From: Populus alba
Lineage: Eukaryota; Streptophyta; Magnoliopsida; Malpighiales; Salicaceae
Assembly: GCF_005239225.2 (NCBI RefSeq)
Contig: NC_133302.1
Coordinates: forward strand, 5,766,001-5,830,000
Direction: 5' to 3'
Length of the DNA stretch: 64,000 bases
Position numbers and translations under genes: made by a program. This document shows, piece after piece, positions 45,124 through 56,053 of the stretch (the stretch's first letter is position 1; each line of letters starts with the position of its first letter). A model generated the notes under the pieces. That model worked only from the letters and a program-made list of their open reading frames with translations, had not been told where the DNA came from and searched no databases.

Positions 45124-45750
45124 TACGGTGTTTGTGTTAAGGGATCCACTAGTAGTGAGTTAGAAGTTGACTACTATGGTAGATTAGAAGAGATCGTCGA
45201 ACTGCAATATCATAGCGAGCAAAATAAAGTGTTTTTATTCAAATGCTATTGGTATAACACAACTGATAAAGGAATCAGAGTTGATCCACACTATGGTCTG
45301 GTCGAAATCAACTCAAAAGCTAGACACCGCAACATAAACGATGTCTTTGTTTTCACAAAGCAATGTCAACAAGTTTATTACACATACACCCCTTCATTTA
45401 GAAAGGATCGATCAAGAGTTGATTGGTTGTCCGTTGTAAAAACGAAACCACGGGGTCATGTCGAGGTTGTTCAGGATGAGAACGAAGACACAAGTGTGCG
45501 AGATGAAGTCTTTCAAGTTAGTGAGTTGGTTGAACCATATTGAGTTGCTCCTTTGATTGAAATGGAAGAAAATTCAAATTTTCGTGTTTTTGATGATAGT
45601 CTTTTTGATGTTGACGTAGAGGAGTTGAATGTTGTTTTGAGCTTTAGTGGACAAGAAAATGTCAATGAAGAAGATGATATCCATATTGAAGATTGCGATG
45701 AAGGTGATGACTATTCAATTGATGACGAAGAAGAAGAAAATTCTGACTAA
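45124..45750 (+). pseudogene. CACTA element protein fragment (DUF4216-like)
   Basis: The frame starts YGVCVKGSTSSELEVDYYGR and continues KCYWYNTTDKGIRVDPHYGL, VYYTYTPSFRKDRSRVDWLS and an acidic tail to TAA 45748-45750. I recognise this as the plant CACTA-associated DUF4216 region followed by its acidic C-terminus. One TGA (45541-45543, probably from CGA) interrupts it. The upstream part of the transposase is absent; the fragment is joined directly to pseudogene E. Confidence 0.75.
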
Positions 45751-46263
45751 CTATCAAAACGAAACCCTATGTAAAACCCTTTTCTTCATGTAATTTACAT
45801 TATGGATGATATATTTTGTAACACGAAATATATATTTATTGTTTACGCACTATTGCTATTGTTTTGTGCGATAAACAGTTTATCATTGAAGTTTTTGCAG
45901 GAAGGTAAATAGGAAATACAAACACAACATTTCTTGTACATTGAACAATCACCGACGTCCATACCGACGGACTAACTTCCGTCGACATCTCATAGAGAGT
46001 TCAAAAATAATTACAACAAAATACCACAATGACCGACGACAATACCGACGGAATCATGTATGTCGGCATCTTACATAGAGTTTGAAAATAATTACAACAA
46101 AATACCACAATCACCGACGTCTATACTGACGGAATCATGTCCGTCGGCATCTCACAGAGAGTTCAAAAATAATTACAACAAAATGCCACATTCACCGATG
46201 TCCATACCGACAAAATCATGTTCGTCGGTAATTTGTCGGTGGGCAAATTTTACCGACACAAAT
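45751..46263 (+). mobile_element. CACTA subterminal repeat region
   Basis: Repeated ACCGACG...CCGTCGG units with a roughly 60-bp higher-order repeat (ATCACCGACGTCCATACCGA, then AGAGTTCAAAAATAATTACA) occur four times between 45948 and 46215. The terminus itself is missing: an LTR-type sequence starts at 46264. Confidence 0.7.
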
Positions 46264-47010
46264 TGTGAAGCCCGAGAATAAAGTATACAAAGAGGGAGAG
46301 GTTTATAATAATTCCAAATGTTGTTATAATATAAAATAAAGCAAAATAATAATAATAATAATAATACTGAAAAAAAGAGGGTGAAAGATGTGGCCAAAAT
46401 GGAATTAAGAAGAGATGGGACTATAAATACCCATCCCTTCTCTCATCCATGGCCGGCTGAAAATAAGAATAATGAGGGGGGAGAATTTCAGATTTTTCTT
46501 TCATCAAAACTTGGAGTAAACACCTAAAATTAGTAAACCCAAATTAGCCTTGGAATTATTAAGTGGAGGAGCATAATCGGGTGGAAGAATTAACAAGAAG
46601 AAAAGTGAAGAATTGGTGAAGAAAAGAGGGGGAAAAGTGGCTGACAACATACAAGGAGAAGAAGGCTAAGATTCTTCTAAAATTTGTGAAGTAAAGTTTA
46701 GATTTCCATTCAAGTAAGGAGTTCTAATTCCAATTTCTATGAAATCAACTTCAATTTGATTATAAGTTTATGCCTTTCTTGAATTGGGAATTAGGGTTCT
46801 TTAACATAAAATGTTGGGAAAATGCAGAAATGAGTGACGTTAAATGGATTAGAATAATCTAAGTGACTTAAAGAAAAAAGAAGAGAAAAACGGATAGAGA
46901 GAGCTGCAGATTTTGGAGTAAAACCAATAATACTCCGGTGGCCATATCTCAGGACTCCACCGTTGGATCATGCTAAGTTTTGGATATGTTGTTCTCATTA
47001 CACTTATCTA
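46264..47010 (+). repeat. LTR fragment
   Basis: It starts TGTGAAGCCCGAGAATAAAG in the CACTA end, has a TATA box (ACTATAAATACCC, about 46420) and LTR-like sequence such as GGCCATATCTCAGGACTCCA near 46940. The right end is lost at the esterase fragment. Confidence 0.5.
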
Positions 47011-47304
47011 CTAACTGACCGGCAGGCAATAAAACCCATGAAAAGCATTTGGATACTCTACCAAATGTACTTCTTTCCCAGATTTCTTCAGCCCCTCATG
47101 GTACCTCTTCTGCCAATCTTGCAAGGGATCGAACCCTCCGACAAAAAGTAACGTCGCAGGGAACTTCACGCCTGAAATATCCACCGCATTTGGTCCGAAA
47201 ACATTAACCACCGAGTGGTTTCGGTCCGATCCCTCAGGCAGAAACGCCTTCCACATCCAGAAAATTAGTGTTTTATCTCGGTTTTTTCTAAGCCTTAGAT
47301 GCAT
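47011..47304 (-). pseudogene. Carboxylesterase (CXE, alpha/beta-hydrolase) fragment
   Basis: The minus-strand frame carries KAFLPEGSDRNHSVVNVFGP, KFPATLLFVGGFDPLQDWQ, KEVHLVEYPNAFHGFY, the C-terminal third of a plant CXE/GID1-like esterase. The catalytic Asp (in GFDPLQD) and His (in AFHGFY) parts are present. The oxyanion HGGG and nucleophile GDSAG parts are absent. It is a gene piece embedded between an LTR fragment and the gene F promoter, most likely captured by a transposon or left by a deletion. A functional product is not expected. Confidence 0.8.
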
Positions 47305-47559
47305 TTTTTAATTTTAGTCATTGATTGTTTTGTTTTCAATTTTATCATCATAGATTGTGCTGACTGCTATGGAGTTTTAACTCTGATGCAGCAACTTGCT
47401 GGGTTTAACTGAGTTCTGTATTTCTCAATTAGCAGCGTGCAATAAACAGCATTTAGCTTTTTCACTAATGCAATAAACAACATTTAGATAAAATTGATGA
47501 GAGGCATCATTCATAGCATAGTATTTACAGCTCTTGAAGCTAAGCTTCAGGCTCTTACA

Positions 47560-47616
47560 TTTTCAGGTCAGCTTTTTCAAAGTTTCAACAATGGGGTGGG
47601 TCTACACGTTAACTCA
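47560..47616 (+). promoter_or_regulatory. Conserved upstream block, copy 6 (gene F)
   Basis: It carries CAACAATGGGGTGGGTCTACACGTTAACTC with CAGCTTTTTCAAAG in front, most like copy 5262. It lies about 420 bp upstream of the F leader-exon end. Confidence 0.5.
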
Positions 47617-47859
47617 GCATTAGCTTCTGATTCTTTTGTTGAAGTTTTCAATTATATGCAGCGCTAGACAAAAGAAAAGCAAATTTGAGGTGTACAGCAA
47701 CTTGCCATATCTTATAATATAATCTCTGGTAGGTGAAATTTTGTGGCTTCCTTCCTAGCAACTTCCTTCTTGTCAAACAATACAATAGTCTTTGCTACTG
47801 TAACATTCTCTTCCAAATCTCATCTCATTATACCATTGATTTCCCATTTCCCTCATAAA

Positions 47860-48035
47860 ATTTCTTAAACCTTTCTGATGATCAGTGCTTCCTTTTCTGA
47901 TTGAATCGAATCATCTGGAGCTCAACATCTTGCAACTTCCTTCTTATTTTTAAACGGTATATTCTTCTCCGTTCTTGTCTTTTTTGCTGAATACTGCTTA
48001 AGCAAACCAGCACTTGAAGCGAAACTTGAATCCAG
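47860..48035 (+). other. Gene F proximal promoter and leader exon
   Basis: It is nearly identical to 17542-17717 of gene C, ending CTTGAATCCAG at 48035 with donor GTAAAT. The intron is 48036-48376 (341 bp) with acceptor CTGTAG, six bases before ATG 48383. Confidence 0.65.
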
Positions 48036-48382
48036 GTAAATTATTTATAATCCATCTTCTTCATTTTGTTTTTCACATGTAACTCTGGTTTGAATCTTTC
48101 AAGGAAAACACAAGTTGTAGAAATTATAAATTAGAAACTTCGGAGATAGGATCATCAACAGTTTCCAAAAATAAATAATTTGATCTTTCTCAGTTGTAAC
48201 AATCCATGCCTTATGCAGTTCATACTAAATTGACCCCAAGTTAACCTTGAATTCCTTGTTTTTTCTTCTTAGTTTCTTCGCTGTTTGTAACTTATTATTT
48301 TAGTTTCAACCTTCCTTTTCCAATTAATGTACCTCCATTAATTTTTATTCAATATTTTGACCCTTTTTATCTGTAGGACAAA

Positions 48383-51300
48383 ATGGGTAGATCAGATGAT
48401 CCGTTTTGGAAGGAAGTTGAAGATATGAATGATGGAAGCATGAAGTGTAAGTTTTGTGGGCATTTATTTGCCAATGGTACTTCCATTTCGAGGATAAAGT
48501 GGCATTTATCAGGAGAGAGAGGGCATGGTGTTGGCATTTGTGGTCAGGTGCCTAAAGAAGTTCAAGGAGCAGCCTTTCTAGCTATGCGTGGTGGCTACAA
48601 AAGACATAAAGGCATAGCAAGTTCAAGCATGGAATACACTGGTGAAGGATCTTTTCAGCATGTTGACAGAAGTGTCTCTCCTTGGAGACTCAGAGTTGAT
48701 GCTCATGAGAATAGAGGAGAAGCAACACAAGGAACAGATTTAGTGGATCAATTTGCTGATGCTACTTGGGTTCATATGCACTCTGCCCTTTCAAAGGAGC
48801 AGCAGCTGAATGAAATCTCTACGTATTTCATGCAGGAAGATGAAACTGTAGCGAGAACAGAACAAGTGCAGCATCTGGAGAGAGGTAGCTCTTGTGAGAG
48901 GCCATCAATTAATCAAGCTGATGAGCCTCGAGGAGATTCATCCCAACCAACAGATCCTTTGTGTCTTGATCATGGAAGATATTATGCCCAACTATTTGCT
49001 CCATCAGTAAACAATGATGTCATTATGAATGATGTGCAGAACATGCTTAGAGTGAGGACAGAACCAGTGGAGGAGGAGGGTGTGGAGAATAGTGGAAGAT
49101 TAGTGCAGCCTGGCGCAGGAGCTAGATCTTCTACCAGCCTTAAATACAACACAAGTGAGACTAGAGGAGTTCCATTACCTACTAGCTCTAAGAAGCTAGT
49201 GGGTCGAGCATTTGAAGAGAATACGAAGGTGATATGGTCTTTGTTGATGGATGATGAAGTCTCAACCATTGGTATTTATGGGATGGGGGGAGTTGGTAAA
49301 ACAACAATACTGCAACATATCCATAATGAGCTTCTACAAAGACAAGATATTTGTGATCATGTTTGGTGGGTAACTGTGTCTCAAGATTTCAGCATTAATA
49401 GATTGCAGAATCTTATTGCTAAACGTCTTCATCTAGACCTTTCAAGCGAAGATGATGATTTGCATAGAGCTGCCAAATTGTCAGAAAAACTAAGGAAGAA
49501 ACAAAAATGGATTCTCATTTTAGATGATTTGTGGAACTATTTTGAGCTTGATGAAGTGGGAATTCCTGTGCTGTTGAAAGGATGCAAGCTGATTATGACA
49601 ACTAGATCAGAAACGATTTGTCTTCGGATGGCTTGCCACCACAAAATCAAAGTGAAGCTACTTTCGGAGGGAGAAGCTTGGACTTTGTTCATGGAAAAAC
49701 TTGGACGTGACATAACACTTTTACCAGAAGTGAAAGGAATTGCGAAAGATATTGCTGGGGAATGTGCTGGTTTGCCATTGGGAATTATTGCAGTGGCAGG
49801 AAGCTTGAGGGGAGTGGACGACCCACATGAGTGGAGAAATACATTGAACAAATTGAGAGAATCAGAATTTAGGGACATAGATGAGAAAGTATTCAGGTTA
49901 TTGAGGTTTAGTTATGATCAGTTAGGTGATTTAGCACTAAAGCAATGTCTCTTGTACTGTGCATTATTTCCTGAAGATGATATGATTGAAAGGGAGGAGT
50001 TGATAGGTTATTTGATCGATGAGGGAATAATTAAAGGAAAGAGGAGCAGGGGAGATGCATTTGATGAGGGCCACACGATGCTTAATCGACTTGAAAATGT
50101 CTGCCTATTGGAAAATGCTAAAATAAAGTATGATGATATTAGACGTGTCAAGATGCATGACTTGATTAGGGACATGGCCATCCGAATACTGCTAGAGAAC
50201 TCTCAAGGCATGGTCAAAGCAGGTGCACAATTAAAAGAGTTGCCAGATGCAGAGGAGTGGACGGAGAATCTGACGAGAGTTTCACTAATGGAAAACATGA
50301 TCGAAGAAATTCCTTCCACCCATTCACCCAGGTGTCCCTATCTATCAACTCTATTGCTATGTCAAAATCGTTGGTTGGGATTTATTGCGGATTCATTTTT
50401 CAAGCAATTGCATGGGCTCCAGGTCCTCGATCTCTCTCTTGGACAGGTATTGAAAACTTGCCAGACTCTGTCTCTGATTTGGTGAGTCTCACTGCGTTAT
50501 TGCTCAAACACACCAACATACGTCATGTTCCATCATTAAAGAAGCTTTAGGGCACTGAAGAGGTTGGATCTCTCTGGTACTCAGGCACTTGCAAAGATGC
50601 CGCAAGGAATGGAATGCCTAACCAACCTGAGGTATCTTAGAATGAATGGATGTGGTGAAAAGGAGTTTCCTAGTGGGATATTACCAACACTCTCTCACCT
50701 GCAAGTCTTTGTACTAGAAAAGTTTACGAAAGCTCCAACAACAGTTAAAGGAAAGGAAGTAGGATCCTTGAGAAAATTGGAAACTTTGGAATGCCATTTC
50801 AAAGGTTTTTCTGACTTCGTGGAGTATCTCAGATCTCGGGATGGGATCCTATCATTAAGCACATACAAAATTTTAGTAGGAAAGGTGGGTAGATATTTAG
50901 AGCAATTGATGGAACATTTTCCAAGTAAAACAGTTGGGTTGGGTAATTTGAGTATCAACGGAGATAGAGATTTTCAGGTCAAGTTCTTAAATGGCATTCA
51001 AGGACTGATTTGTGAATGCATCGATGCAAGAAGTTTATGTGATGTTTTGTCATTAGAGAATGCAACTGAACTGGAGCGCATCAGCATTCGGAAATGCCAT
51101 AACATGGAGAGCTTGGTTTCATCTTCTTGGTTCTGCTCTGCTCCACCACGATTGCCATCATATAATGGTATCTTTTCTAGTCTTAAAAGGTTTTATTGTT
51201 ATAATTGTGAAAGTATGAAGAAGTTGTTCCCACTTGTGTTGCTGCCAAACCTCATAAACCTGGAAAGGATTGAAGTTAATGAATGTGAGAAAATGGAGGA

Positions 51301-51634
51301 GATAATAGGAACAACAAATGAAGAAAGCAGCACCTCCAATTCCATCACGGAAGTCATTCTCCCAAAGTTAATAACTCTGAAATTGTCTTGGTTACCAGAA
51401 CTGAAAAGCATTTGCAGTGCAAAACTGATTTGCAATTCTCTTGAAGATATTAGTGTAATGTCTTGTAAGAAGCTGAAGAGGATGCCAATTTGTCTTCCGT
51501 TGCTTGAAAATGGCCAGCCATCTCCTCCCCCTTCTCTTAAAGAAATCAACGCATATCCAAAAAAATGGTGGGAGTCAGTAGTGGAGTGGGAGCATCCTAA
51601 CGCAAAGGATGTCCTTCGTCCCTTTGTAAACTAA
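48383..51634 (+). pseudogene. Gene F: BED-NLR with two frameshifts, sister of C
   Basis: ATG 48383 opens BED (CKFC, KWHLSGERGHG), a C-type linker shortened by about 120 bp, and an NB-ARC with P-loop GMGGVGKTT near residue 300, WILILDDLW, GLPLGIIAVAGS near 463, CLLYCALFPED and MHD near 591. All switch motifs are intact to the first LRRs. An extra two bases near 50433 (TCTCTCTTGGACAG against TCTGTCTTGGACAG) lead to TGA 50483-50485, giving a 700-residue product. One more base near 50548 restores the original frame, but TAG 50548-50550 sits at that point. From 50564 the LRR and tail are open to 51634 (PFVN). As read, it encodes an NLR lacking most LRRs. Sequencing error or a truncated functional form are alternatives. 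Confidence 0.88.
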
Positions 51635-54600
51635 TATAATATAGTATGCTTACAATTACATAAATAACATTTTTCATTTTTTTTATTTCATTAAAGACTA
51701 CTGAATTGTCATATTTTTTTTAACTCGATAGATAAACAATTATAATTTGAAGTTTGATTAATATTATATTTTCATCCTATTGAATTTCTCCAAGATGAAA
51801 ATAAAAAAAATAAAAAAATACTATATTGATTTATCATTAAAGTAACCTAATATTATAAATCATCAGTGAAAGTATTCTTCTACACACATTTTTAAAATGT
51901 CTAAGAGAGTATGAATATGACAGTTTTTGGTTTCTAAACCTGAAACTGCCAGAAACTGCCATATTCATAAACACAATTTTTAAATACTAAATTTAATACT
52001 AAAACTAGAAAGTAGCATAGGCGTGATTTTTAAAATTTTATCCCATAGAAATTAAACAGACAAGTCTAAAATTTCACTAATGAGGATTTCAAAAAAGGAA
52101 CTGCTAAAGCCTAAAATTTAGGCAATTTGTTTTTGACACAACGGGGTTCATGGAGACGCGATCAAATATAATTTTAAAAATTTAAAATAATTTAAAATAA
52201 TTAAGATTAAATAATTTTTTAACTTAAAATAATTCAACTTCAATAAAACATCAAAATATTATAAAATTAAAATATTTTAACACTAATATTTTAAATTTAA
52301 AGCTAGGTCAATGTTATCAAGATTAATGAGATCTAAAACATCTATTTTTTTGCTTAAATTCCTACAAAGTATAAACTTGAAAAAAAATAACATGAATATA
52401 AACCATATTTATTAGTGATAAATCAAATTTTAAAAAATTAATATCATAGTTAATGAAAATAGTAATGAAAAAGAGCTTTTTATACTTTGATGGTTTAATT
52501 AATTAATTGAACTAGGTTCAATTTGATTCAACGGCTTTTTAAGACCGGAACAGAACATGTGGAATGAAACCGGAACATTCTGAACGGAATTTAGCCGAAA
52601 AATTTGAAAGGGACCGAGATTTGAAATAAGATGAAAATTATTTTGTTTTATTTTATTTTTTGATATATTTATAAATAAAAAAAATATTTTAAAAATAACA
52701 ATAATGACATTTCTTGCTACGCTGTCAAAATCACTCTAAAAGTAGTAATGGTTTTTAATCACAACTTTCCACTCACATGTCAGATTGCTGTGATTCTTGA
52801 CGTGTTACCTTGTTTGGGAATGCTTGTGTTTTTAAAAATTTTGATTTTTTTTAAATAATTTTTTTATATTTTTAGTTTATTTTAATATATTGATGTTAAA
52901 AATAATTTTTAAAAATAAAAATATTATTTTTATATATTTTTAGATGGTTGCCAAAGAAGTCCTAAAATTTAGGTTTTTGATGAAAACGTGTGGGACACGG
53001 GGACCATAGGGACGTGATGAAAAAGAGGGTTTAAAAGTGAGGCTGCCCATAAAGAAGACGTGTGGGAATTCCACCAGAGAAAAAAAAAACAAGAAAAGAA
53101 TAAAATTAATTAATAATAAAATAATAAAATCAATAGTGTCATGGGTTGATTTTATTAGTTTAAGTCAACATTTATAAAAAAAAAAATATTTGAAATTTAA
53201 TTAATTATTAAATAACATGTTAATGGTTAGATTACAGTGTCTTCTTTACAAATAACCAGGGGAAAAAATTAACATAAAAAAAACAAATCTTAATTTTCAT
53301 TTTTTAAATAAATTAGGTAGGATTTGAGTTTTTTTAAGTAATTATATCTTTATTCGCTTAAACAAAGATACTTATTAAAACGACAGATTAGAAAAGGGAG
53401 ATTTATGAGTAATTAAACTTGTAAAAGCATGTTGAAGACCATATCTAAAATATAAGGACTAATTGGGAAAAGTCTTCAAAGAAAAAGGACTACTTTTTTA
53501 TGGGATGGTGGGGGAGTTTCTCGGAATTGAAATGGTCGAGGATGTAGAGGAGTACTGTCATCATTCCCATCACTGTTATCGCCAACGAAGAGTCGAAATT
53601 AGTCCTGGCCTGTTATGGCAAGTCGTCGGAGGGAGGGCGACCCATTTTCCTAAAGGATTGTTTGGCAAAGCGTACACTTGCGTAAAGGAATGGTTAAGGC
53701 TCACTTGAAAATTAAGAGTTCTATAAAAAGTATAGGATTAGGGTGTGCATAATAATGGTTGTGGTTTAAAATATTTTTTTGTATAAAAATATATTAAAAT
53801 AATATTATTTTAAATTATTTTTGACATTAACACATCAAAACAATTTAAAAACATAAAAAAATTAATCTTAAACAAAAAAAAAATTATTAGGGAACACGGT
53901 TTGCATTGCATTTCCAAACACACTCTAGGTCAGAGTTGGATTTTGCTCCGCCGGTCTTCAACTATGAATATTGAAATTTATTATTCATTTGGGTCTTTGA
54001 TTTTGCCGATTCAAGCCAAGCCTACATTACCCGATCAACTTTTTTTCAATCAATTTTATAAAAATAGAAAACTTAAAAACCAAACCAAATCTTCATTTTG
54101 AGTTATAAAATAAGCTATAAATTTCAAATCCAACAATGGATTTATAAAAGAGAAAAACATTTAACTATGTAAATACAATTTGAATTATTTGAACCACATT
54201 TTGTATACATTTAATTTTCTTAACACTAAAGAATGTACATGTAAGTGTTGTTAAAATATTTTTTAATATTGAAAAAAATATATAAATATAAATCAAAAGG
54301 TCAATACTTGTGTATAATAAAATACAATATGAGGATCAGTTGTTTCGTTTTATACATCTGGTTGGTTTGTGATCGCTTGCTGCACCCTTTCCCCTTTGGA
54401 AAATGGAAGCAGAAACTTTCAGCATTCGATCGGATTTTCTTTTGTTTTATTTTATTTTTAGCAACAGATAATTTAATCAAACCCCAAATAGCCTGATTCT
54501 TGGATCACAGAAGCTTGAGACATGGCACATGCTACAAGGAAAAAGCATGATTGTGTTGAAAACCTTTAAGATTGGACTGTCGCATTCTAACAATAATGTT

Positions 54601-54996
54601 TGGACCATTTAAGATTGGACCCAACTTCACTTCAACTTTATTTTATATTTATAATAAATAAAAAGCATGCATGATTGTGTTGAAAAGAAATTGCTATCCA
54701 TCTGGTGTGAAGATTGGATAGCAAATCAAGCTATGTTGAAGTTTTCTACTGCAGTGAAGCTCCCTCTGGTTGCTTGAAGCTAATGTGAAGTGATTGCGTT
54801 CCTGGGATTTTGATAGGTGTATGGAAGTCTATTTTATCATAATAGATAAGTTATGGCATCGAATAAAAACCTTTAATTTGTCTTCTAATTTTTTCTCTAT
54901 TAGTAATTGTTACATAATCAGATTCAGATTCAGATTCAGATTCATTTTTTTAATTTTTAGATTATATTTAAAATTATGATATATAATATTTTTTAG
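51635..54996. other. Spacer downstream of gene F
   Basis: AT-rich. About 52705-53100 repeats the block at 2225-2640 and 40196-40530. About 54590-54680 repeats 12026-12090. An 81-codon frame at 53463-53708 has no recognisable motif and is not proposed as a gene. A GATTCA tandem (about 54920-54945) is present. Confidence 0.55.
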
Positions 54997-55343
54997 GCAT
55001 CTTCTTCTAAGCTTATAAAATTATGATATAAATAATACAAAAGTATATTATTGTTTCTCATATTCATAATTGGGTAGGTAAAGTAGTGGGTTGCTTCGTG
55101 GCAACTTCCTTCCTATCAAACAATACAATAATTTACGTATACTGCAACTTTATTATTTTTCTAAATCATATAATAATCTTCTCTGATCTGTGATTTCTCT
55201 TCTCTTTTAATCCTCAGGACGTACTAATCATCTTCTACCTCTTTCCCTTTCCGCACCTCACCAGTGCGCACTAGATTTATGTGATTTCTCTTCTTTTTTT
55301 TTTTGGCTGAATACTGCTCAAGCGTACCAGCACTTGAATCCAG
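54997..55343 (+). promoter_or_regulatory. Orphan promoter and leader exon G
   Basis: A damaged conserved upstream block (to about 55082) is followed by promoter-like sequence (CAACTTCCTTCCTATCAAAC) and a leader exon ending CACTTGAATCCAG at 55343. The donor reads GTTAAT in place of GTAAAT. No BED-NLR follows; a CACTA terminus begins at 55582. Confidence 0.5.
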
Positions 55344-55656
55344 GTTAATTATTTGTACTTCATCTTGTTGGTTTGAATCTTTTTGAACAAAACAATAGAG
55401 GGAATTGATTTTTGTAATTAACAATAATAATCTTGCATTTGTTTTGCTGCCCAAATTATGAATAAAGAGGAGTTGAAAGAGGTTTTTGTTCACCCCGTCA
55501 AAACAATCAGCTCTTCTACCTTCCTTCCCCTGCTTTCTTCATCAGTTATCCTGCGTCTTTCTATCTATCATTCTAGAGTTTCACTACAAGATTTCACAGT
55601 TTTACCGACGGACATATTCCGTCGATGTGTGATTGAGAGTTCGTCGGTATCTTACT

Positions 55657-56053
55657 TGTTAGGATATTGCCATTTATTGGCAATACCCCACCACCAAGCA
55701 AGTGGTAGCTCCATTAGTGCCACTAATGGTGGCATGTTGGCCCCTCCATGATGACCATTCATTGCCTATAAAAGAGGCATGTAAAGAGAGCTAAATGTGA
55801 GAGGAGTGTGTGAGCATGTGAAGAGAATAGAGAGAAAGAGAGAGCTGCAAGGGCAGCAAGAGAGATGGGAGTCGAGTGATGAGATCCTCCTCCATGTATT
55901 TATTGTAATCTTTCTCTAATCTCTAAATAATATTGTCTCTCCCGTGGATGTAGGCGGTTTTGCCGAACCACGTAAAATATTGTGTCTCAGTGTGCTTACC
56001 CCTCCCATGAGCAAAGATCAGTTCATCACTGGTCCCCGGATTCCGCCCCAACA
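55657..56053 (+). repeat. R2 left LTR (397 bp)
   Basis: It begins TGTTAGGATATTGCC and ends GCCCCAACA; TATA box TATAAAA at 55767-55773. The 3' half (TCCCGTGGATGTAGGCGG...) is shared with R1, the 5' half is not. Confidence 0.9.

Noticed and set aside
53463..53708. 81-codon frame after gene F
   Set aside because: Starts in AT-rich sequence, no domain, no splice or promoter context, and no paralogous copy in the other duplicated flanks.
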